Shown here: positions 7,151 to 11,660 of the stretch, piece by piece
How positions within the stretch are numbered: position 1 is the stretch's first letter
Layout of the letters: the number at the start of each line of letters is the position of its first letter
Source: an uncultured Clostridia bacterium
GTDB taxonomy: Bacteria; Bacillota_A; Clostridia; Christensenellales; Borkfalkiaceae
Reading direction: 5' to 3'
Length of the DNA: 11,660 bases
Assembly (NCBI GenBank): GCA_934292955.1
Contig: CAKQXZ010000064.1
Span: 1-11,660 of the forward strand
The notes under the pieces: generated by a model
Told to the model about the DNA's origin: nothing
The model's database searches: none
Seen by the model: the letters and a program-made list of their open reading frames with translations, nothing else
Position numbers and translations under genes: made by a program

Positions 7151-7176
7151 ATATCAAAAAAATACTGGGTTTGCAA
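7148..7176 (-). promoter_or_regulatory. Sigma-A promoter of tkt
   Basis: On the minus strand TTGCAA (7176-7171) is followed after 17 bases by the consensus TATAAT (7153-7148). The spacer contains a run of seven T. The start point should be near 7141, giving a leader of about 25 bases. Confidence 0.8.
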
Positions 7177-7302
7177 GCGGCAGCTCGATAAAATAATGAA
7201 CTAATACTTATAATTTCGAAATGTGAGTTAAAGTCTGCTGACTCTGATAAAAGAAATTCTACGCAATGCGGCTTTCTAAAATCGTAATGCGCGCGCAATC
7301 GC

Positions 7303-7331
7303 TTTACAAAAAAGCCTTTTACATGTATAAT
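7303..7331 (+). promoter_or_regulatory. Sigma-A promoter of proS
   Basis: TTTACA (7303-7308) and the consensus TATAAT (7326-7331) are 17 bases apart. The leader would be about 34 bases, too short for a T-box riboswitch. The DNA between this and the tkt promoter (about 125 bases) holds only short chance-level palindromes such as ATTTCGAAAT at 7212-7221. Confidence 0.8.
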
Positions 7332-7371
7332 AATATATATTTTATGTAACAAAATTCACGGAGACATAATT

Positions 7372-8811
7372 ATGGCAGACAAAACAAACGACAAAAAATT
7401 CGTTAAAGAAATAACAGACATGCACGAAAACTTTCCGCAATGGTTTACCGACGTTGTACTGAAAACCGAACTTGTTGACTACGGTCCGGTTAAAGGTACG
7501 ATGGTTATAAGACCTTACGGCTATGCGATATGGGAAAATATTCAGCGTGAACTCGACGCGCGTTTTAAGGCTTGCGGCGTTGAGAACGCGTACTTTCCGA
7601 TGTTTATCCCCGAAAGTTATCTTAAAAAAGAAGCCGAACACGTCGAAGGTTTTGCCCCCGAAGTAGCGGTCGTAACTTATGCCGGAGGGCAGGAATTACA
7701 GGAAAAACTCATTGTAAGACCGACGAGCGAAACTATAATCTGCAATATGTTTGCAAAATGGCTGCAAAGCTATCGCGATCTGCCTATAAAAATGAATCAG
7801 TGGTGTAACGTCGTCAGATGGGAAAAGACCACCAGACCATTCCTTAGAACAAGCGAATTCTTGTGGCAGGAAGGGCATACCGTTCACGAAACCGAAGAAG
7901 AAGCGCGCGAAATGACTATGCGTATGCTCGGCGTGTATAAAGAATTTGCCGAAACTTGTCTTGCAATTCCCGTTATCTGCGGAAGAAAGACCGATAAAGA
8001 AAAATTTGCCGGAGCGGTAGAAACTTACGGTATGGAAGCGATGATGCTCGACGGAAAGAGTTTGCAGGCTGGAACTTCGCACTATCTCGGACAGAATTTC
8101 GCGAAGTCGTTTGATATGAAATTCCTTTCTAAAGAAGGGGTGCTTAAATATCCTTACACTACGTCGTGGGGTGTTTCGACAAGACTTATCGGAGCGGTCA
8201 TTATGGCGCATGGCGACGAACGCGGGCTTGTTCTTCCCCCCGTGGTTGCTCCCGTTCAGTTGGTTATCGTACCCGTTGCGGCGCATAAAGAGGGCGTTAC
8301 CGAAAAAGCGAGAGAAGTTGCCGCTTCGCTTGCCAAGGCGAGCATAAGAGTTAAACTCGACGAAAGGGATATGAGCCCCGGCTGGAAGTTTAACGAATGG
8401 GAAATGAAAGGCGTCCCTTTGAGAATGGAAATCGGGCCGCGCGATATAGAAAACGGACAGTGTGTTCTCGTTCGCAGAGATACTCACGAAAAGTCTTTCC
8501 TGTCGCTTGACAATCTCGATAAAGTTTCCGATATACTTAAGGATATTCAGTCGAATATGCTTGAAAAATCGCGTAAGAACAGGGATGGGCGTATTGCCGA
8601 CGCAAACAGTCTTGAAGATATAAAGAAATATTGCGACGAAGGCAAGTTTGTAAGAAGTTACTGGTGCGGCGAACGCGAATGCGAAGACAAAGTTAAAGAA
8701 TACGCTCAGGCAACGTCGCGCGTATTGATAGACGAACCTTGCGACGGCGAAGTTTGTCCCATCTGCGGTAAACCCGCTAAGAAAAAGGTTTATTTTGCAA
8801 GAGCGTACTGA
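7372..8811 (+). CDS. proS: Prolyl-tRNA synthetase, short (archaeal/eukaryotic-like) type
   Basis: This class II synthetase charges tRNA-Pro with proline. At 479 residues it is the compact form, lacking the large editing insertion of the roughly 570-residue E. coli type. Motif 1 lies at about 38-80, and RPTSE follows. Motif 2 is RWEKTTRPFLRTSEF at 149-163, and motif 3 includes GDERG at 281-285 with R284. After the anticodon-binding domain comes the C-terminal domain typical of this form. It has C432, C437, C462 and C465 spaced like the zinc ligands of the Thermus thermophilus enzyme, and it ends in Tyr (ARAY). GGAG at 7360-7363 is eight bases before the ATG. The gene has its own promoter and is divergent from tkt. 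The leader shares ACGGAGACAT with the tkt leader. Confidence 0.97.
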   Translation: MADKTNDKKFVKEITDMHENFPQWFTDVVLKTELVDYGPVKGTMVIRPYGYAIWENIQRELDARFKACGVENAYFPMFIPESYLKKEAEHVEGFAPEVAVVTYAGGQELQEKLIVRPTSETIICNMFAKWLQSYRDLPIKMNQWCNVVRWEKTTRPFLRTSEFLWQEGHTVHETEEEAREMTMRMLGVYKEFAETCLAIPVICGRKTDKEKFAGAVETYGMEAMMLDGKSLQAGTSHYLGQNFAKSFDMKFLSKEGVLKYPYTTSWGVSTRLIGAVIMAHGDERGLVLPPVVAPVQLVIVPVAAHKEGVTEKAREVAASLAKASIRVKLDERDMSPGWKFNEWEMKGVPLRMEIGPRDIENGQCVLVRRDTHEKSFLSLDNLDKVSDILKDIQSNMLEKSRKNRDGRIADANSLEDIKKYCDEGKFVRSYWCGERECEDKVKEYAQATSRVLIDEPCDGEVCPICGKPAKKKVYFARAY

Positions 8812-8845
8812 TTTGCGGAGTAGCAAACTGAAATAAAGAAGGGGC

Positions 8846-8887
8846 TATAATACAAAATATCAACGGCACTTTTGGTGCCTTTCGGAG
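8846..8887 (+). promoter_or_regulatory. Possible -10 box and leader hairpin before the membrane protein gene
   Basis: A consensus TATAAT sits at 8846-8851, but no good -35 element is found 16-18 bases upstream. It is followed by the hairpin GGCAC-TTTTG-GTGCC (8865-8879) with only TTT after it, and then by GGAG at 8884-8887. The hairpin may be a weak terminator or attenuator after proS, or just chance. It ends five bases before the Shine-Dalgarno. Confidence 0.3.
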
Positions 8888-8894
8888 TACTCTC

Positions 8895-9665
8895 ATGTTG
8901 GAATATTTAGCGCAATATCTTAAAGCTATTTACGAATCGCTTATGATCAACGGTGATATGTCGTCTGACGAAGCGATTACAATGATTACCGTATCGTGTT
9001 TGATCTCGCTTGCTTTTTTACTTTCGATATACATTGTTAAGTCGATAGCTATTTGTCTTATGGCAAAAAAACGCGGGCTTAAAACGTGGTGGTGGGGAAT
9101 GATCCCTTATCTCAATTACGTTACGCTCGGTAAACTCGGGGGGGCTGTCGGTTTTTTCGGAAAAAGGATAAGCAATGCGGGTATATGGTATGCAAGTTTC
9201 CTTTTCGGGCAGCATATGCTTATACTTTTGCAATCGATTTCTTTCCTGCTGACTAAAAATGCGACGGTTTTTACGTTGACGTTTTACCAAATAATAACAG
9301 GGATCTATAACGTTCTCTCGTATCCGCTGAATCTTGCCGGCGTTATATTTTTTGTTATGCTTTGTTTCGGGCTTTACGGAAAGTATGCGCCCGGAAAACG
9401 TATGTTGCTTACTTTTTTGAGTTTATTCAATATCGGTTTTGCCATCACGCTTATGGTAATTCACAACAGAAAACCGTACGATAGCTTCGACGAATACGTC
9501 AAGCAAAAAACGGCGGAACGTTTCGGACAATCTTACGACCCGTTTTCCAATCCGTATGAGACTAAAGCAAATCCGTTTTTTAATAATGAAAACGGCAATA
9601 GCAGTGGCGATAAAAATAACGATAATGCTAATGCTAAAGACGATAATCCGTTCGACGAATATTAA
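8895..9665 (+). CDS. Uncharacterised multi-pass membrane protein with acidic Asn-rich tail
   Basis: I do not recognise a named family. The 256-residue product has hydrophobic segments at about 29-56, 93-120, 131-161 and 169-190, so about four membrane passes. Between the first two is a cytosolic-looking loop with KKRGLKTWWWGMIPYLNY (58-75), a pattern seen in many Firmicutes membrane proteins of unknown role. The last 65 residues are hydrophilic, rich in Asn and Asp. They contain the related short motifs DPF (215-217), NPY (219-221), NPF (226-228) and NPF (251-253), and FDEY occurs both at 198-201 and at the C-terminus. The ATG at 8895 has GGAG seven bases upstream. It lies between proS and mnmE on the same strand. 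The coding call is safe; the function is unknown. Confidence 0.85.
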   Translation: MLEYLAQYLKAIYESLMINGDMSSDEAITMITVSCLISLAFLLSIYIVKSIAICLMAKKRGLKTWWWGMIPYLNYVTLGKLGGAVGFFGKRISNAGIWYASFLFGQHMLILLQSISFLLTKNATVFTLTFYQIITGIYNVLSYPLNLAGVIFFVMLCFGLYGKYAPGKRMLLTFLSLFNIGFAITLMVIHNRKPYDSFDEYVKQKTAERFGQSYDPFSNPYETKANPFFNNENGNSSGDKNNDNANAKDDNPFDEY

Positions 9666-9666
9666 G

Positions 9667-9685
9667 CCTATATCCGATATATAGG
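9667..9685 (+). other. Inverted repeat between the membrane protein gene and mnmE
   Basis: CCTATAT (9667-9673) pairs with ATATAGG (9679-9685) around five bases, immediately after the upstream stop codon. There is no T run, so it is not a standard terminator. It could stabilise an mRNA end or be a binding site. The rest of the gap to mnmE shows no clear promoter. Confidence 0.35.
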
Positions 9686-9734
9686 GCGGCTGAATACGTC
9701 GAATGACGAAATACTTGGTTAAAACAAAACTAAA

Positions 9735-11069
9735 ATGGAATGTATATCTGCAATATCCACGGCGCCGGGAACGGGCGGCGTGGCGATAATCAGAATAAGC
9801 GGCGACGACTCTTTGTCTATAGCCGAAAAAATGTTCCGCCCGTTGGGACAAACAAAAGTTGAAGATTTTCAACCATACAGATTGTATGTCGGCGAAATAG
9901 ACGGAACGGGCTTTTCGGATAAAGGCATGTGCGTTTATTTCAAAGCGCCTAAAAGTTTTACAGGCGAGAACGTGGTTGAACTGCATTGTCACGGCGGTGA
10001 AGCGATTGCGCATGGAATACTCGAAAAAACCTTTGAATGCGGCGCAAGACCCGCAACCAACGGCGAATTTACCAAACGCGCTTTTTTGAACGGAAAACTT
10101 TCGCTTTCTTCATGCGAAGGGTTAATCGATATGATTAACAGTGAAAGCGTGGCACAAATCAAGTCGGGGTTTTATCTGTTCAAGGAACACCTGAAAAAAC
10201 AGATTGAAGACGAGCTGAGCGTTTTAACCGACGTGCTTGCGGGTATTGATGCGAATATCGATTACCCCGAAGAAGGCTTGATAACCGATAACGGCGAAGA
10301 AATCAAAACCAAATTGCTTGCTGTTAAGAGTAATCTTGAAAAACTTATATCTTCATATTCCGAAGGACAGGTCCTCGTTAACGGCGTAAAAGTCGCGTTG
10401 ATAGGTAAAACAAACACGGGAAAAAGTTCTCTGTTGAATGCGCTTACGGGAGAACAACGCGCTATAGTTACCGACGTTGCCGGAACTACGAGGGATGTTG
10501 TTGAAGGCAGTCTGCAGATTAACGGCGTTAAATTTACGCTTTACGATACCGCCGGTATAAGGGAAACCGACGATCCCGTTGAGTTGCTCGGAATAAAACG
10601 CTCAAACGACCTTATTCGCAGTGCGGACGTAATTTTATATGTTACCGACGGTACCGAATCGGATGATGAAGAAAAAACGTTTAAGTCTGCGCTTGAAAAC
10701 AAGAAGTTTATTTTTATACGAAACAAATCGGATAGCGACGGCGGGAATGACATTGATGAATGCGGAAGGCTGAATATATCATGCCTTACAGGTAAAAATA
10801 TTTCAACGTTAAAACGCGATTTATATTCGACCTGCGTAGGCGAAGTGCGCACAGACGGCGGTTATGTTACTGAAAAAAGGCATTATTTTGCTTTGAAAGA
10901 TGCACTTTCTTCACTTAATACCGCAATCGATTCGATAGGAATTCAGCCGCTCGATCTCGTCGCGTACGATATTAAAGAATGTTGGGAAAAACTTGGCGAA
11001 ATTACAGGTACCACTGCGAGCGAGAGTATAATTGACGAAATCTTTTCTAAGTTCTGCGTCGGTAAATAA
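9735..11069 (+). CDS. mnmE: tRNA modification GTPase MnmE (TrmE)
   Basis: MnmE acts with MnmG to place the (carboxymethyl)aminomethyl group on wobble uridine 34 of certain tRNAs, using a tetrahydrofolate-bound one-carbon unit and GTP hydrolysis. The 444-residue protein starts MECISAISTAPGTGGVAIIR, the usual folate-binding N-domain start. The G domain sits inside a helical domain: G1 GKTNTGKS at 224-231 (N227 is the potassium-binding Asn), G2 TTRD at 251-254, G3 DTAG at 271-274 and G4 NKSD at 330-333. It ends with FCVGK (440-444), the family's C-terminal FCxGK motif with C441. The start is fixed by family alignment, although there is no good Shine-Dalgarno before the ATG at 9735. It may be co-transcribed with the upstream gene 69 bases away. 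mnmG, often next to mnmE, is not seen here; a LysR gene follows instead. Confidence 0.97.
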   Translation: MECISAISTAPGTGGVAIIRISGDDSLSIAEKMFRPLGQTKVEDFQPYRLYVGEIDGTGFSDKGMCVYFKAPKSFTGENVVELHCHGGEAIAHGILEKTFECGARPATNGEFTKRAFLNGKLSLSSCEGLIDMINSESVAQIKSGFYLFKEHLKKQIEDELSVLTDVLAGIDANIDYPEEGLITDNGEEIKTKLLAVKSNLEKLISSYSEGQVLVNGVKVALIGKTNTGKSSLLNALTGEQRAIVTDVAGTTRDVVEGSLQINGVKFTLYDTAGIRETDDPVELLGIKRSNDLIRSADVILYVTDGTESDDEEKTFKSALENKKFIFIRNKSDSDGGNDIDECGRLNISCLTGKNISTLKRDLYSTCVGEVRTDGGYVTEKRHYFALKDALSSLNTAIDSIGIQPLDLVAYDIKECWEKLGEITGTTASESIIDEIFSKFCVGK

Positions 11070-11097
11070 CGTTGAGTTAAGCGGTATATACAGTTTT

Positions 11098-11118
11098 TTG
11101 AATTGCTTTGCAATTTTA
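11098..11118 (+). terminator. Weak hairpin after mnmE, possible terminator
   Basis: AATTGC and GCAATT form a six-base-pair stem with a three-base TTT loop, followed by TTATT, about 30 bases after the mnmE stop. The stem is A/T-rich and the T run is interrupted, so termination would be weak. Confidence 0.35.
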
Positions 11119-11146
11119 TTGAATTGCATGTTTTTGAAAAGCTGTT

Positions 11147-11175
11147 GCGATTAGCAAAATCGCGTGCGGTTTTGC
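11147..11175 (+). promoter_or_regulatory. Two mutually exclusive hairpins in front of the LysR gene
   Basis: Hairpin A pairs GCGATT (11147-11152) with AATCGC (11158-11163). Hairpin B pairs GCAAAATCG (11154-11162) with CGGTTTTGC (11167-11175) around CGTG, nine pairs including one G-U. They share bases and cannot form together. B ends just upstream of the Shine-Dalgarno AAGGAG (11179-11184). They could be a leader control element or operator half-sites. No clear promoter is visible nearby. Confidence 0.4.
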
Positions 11176-11191
11176 GTTAAGGAGAATAATT

Positions 11192-11660
11192 ATGGTAGCC
11201 AATCTTGATTTATACAGAGTTTTTTATACGGTGGCGAAATGCGGCAGTCTTACAAAAGCCGCTAACGAGTTGTTTATTTCTCAACCCGCGGTTTCGCAGG
11301 CTATCAAGCAGTTGGAGTCGCAACTCGGCGGCAAATTGTTTAACCGTCTTGCGCGCGGTATGGAACTTACAGATACGGGCGGAAAGCAAATGTTCGAAAT
11401 AGTTTCGGAAGTAATCGAAAAACTTGACGCTGCCGAAAAGAATTTTTCACAGCTTAAAAAGAGTGCGTCGGGGAGCATACGTATCAGCGCGTCCGATACC
11501 GTTACGCGTTACTATTTGATGAAATACATAATCGAATATCACGAAATGTATCCTAACGTAGTAATGTCGTTTACCGACTCGTCTTCGCGCAGGTCGCTCG
11601 ATCTTATAAAGGCGGATAAGGCGGATGTAGCGTTTGTCAATCTGCCTATCGAAGATTCGT
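11192..11660 (+). CDS. LysR-type transcriptional regulator (3' partial)
   Basis: The frame from ATG 11192 stays open for 156 complete codons to the window end, so the C-terminal half is missing. The N-terminus is a typical LysR winged helix-turn-helix: LDLYRVFYTVAKCGSLTKAA at 5-24, then ISQPAVSQAIKQLE (29-42) as recognition region, and GGKLFNR with LTDTG closing the wing. A linker helix leads to the effector-binding domain (GSIRISASDTV onward), whose ligand cannot be told from the visible part. AAGGAG at 11179-11184 is seven bases before the start. LysR regulators often control a divergent gene or themselves, but the gene to the left (mnmE) is on the same strand, so a target is more likely further right or elsewhere. 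The class is certain, the role unknown. Confidence 0.93.
   Translation, partial: MVANLDLYRVFYTVAKCGSLTKAANELFISQPAVSQAIKQLESQLGGKLFNRLARGMELTDTGGKQMFEIVSEVIEKLDAAEKNFSQLKKSASGSIRISASDTVTRYYLMKYIIEYHEMYPNVVMSFTDSSSRRSLDLIKADKADVAFVNLPIEDS

Noticed and set aside
7177..7371. T-box riboswitch before proS
   Set aside because: The promoter at 7303-7331 leaves a leader of only about 34 bases, and there is no T-box AGGGTGGNACCGCG sequence or terminator.
7696..8826. Long minus-strand open frame (376 codons) opposite proS
   Set aside because: It lies wholly antisense to a clear prolyl-tRNA synthetase, is rich in Phe and Arg as mirror frames of such genes are, and matches no family.
1..11660. CRISPR array, insertion sequence, prophage or defence island
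   Set aside because: No regularly spaced repeats, transposase, integrase or defence-type domain is visible, and the genes are housekeeping or membrane functions.

Overview
The window looks like ordinary chromosomal DNA from an anaerobic, low-GC Gram-positive bacterium, most likely a member of the Clostridia. The signs are strong GGAG-type ribosome binding sites, AT-rich intergenic DNA, sigma-A promoters with 17-base spacers, an ECF-type biotin transporter component (BioY), a YitT protein with a C-terminal DUF2179 domain, and a cytoplasmic group B-type [FeFe] hydrogenase. No transposon, phage gene, CRISPR array or integration scar is visible. I cannot fix the genus from sequence alone.

Layout from left to right. 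A YitT-family membrane protein (5' end outside the window) is followed by a PAP2-type membrane phosphatase, both on +. A bidirectional terminator separates them from bioY on the minus strand, which lies directly behind a tRNA-Glu(CTC) gene and that tRNA's terminator. Back on +, an aminoglycoside/choline-kinase-like phosphotransferase is joined by a one-base gap to the [FeFe] hydrogenase. A strong hairpin then serves both the hydrogenase (+) and transketolase (minus). Transketolase and prolyl-tRNA synthetase are divergent, each with a clear promoter in the 256-base gap. After proS come an unrecognised membrane protein with an acidic Asn-rich tail, the tRNA-modification GTPase MnmE, and a LysR-type regulator that runs off the right end.

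Functions. The hydrogenase fits disposal of reducing equivalents as H2 in a fermenting cell, and transketolase supplies the non-oxidative pentose phosphate pathway. tRNA-Glu, ProRS and MnmE are translation genes. BioY points to biotin scavenging. The best leads are regulatory or context-based: bioY apparently dependent on read-through of a tRNA terminator, a possible leaderless start for the phosphotransferase in the hydrogenase operon, a 12-base tandem repeat across the transketolase promoter, and competing hairpins in front of the LysR gene. I found no convincing new multi-gene system.
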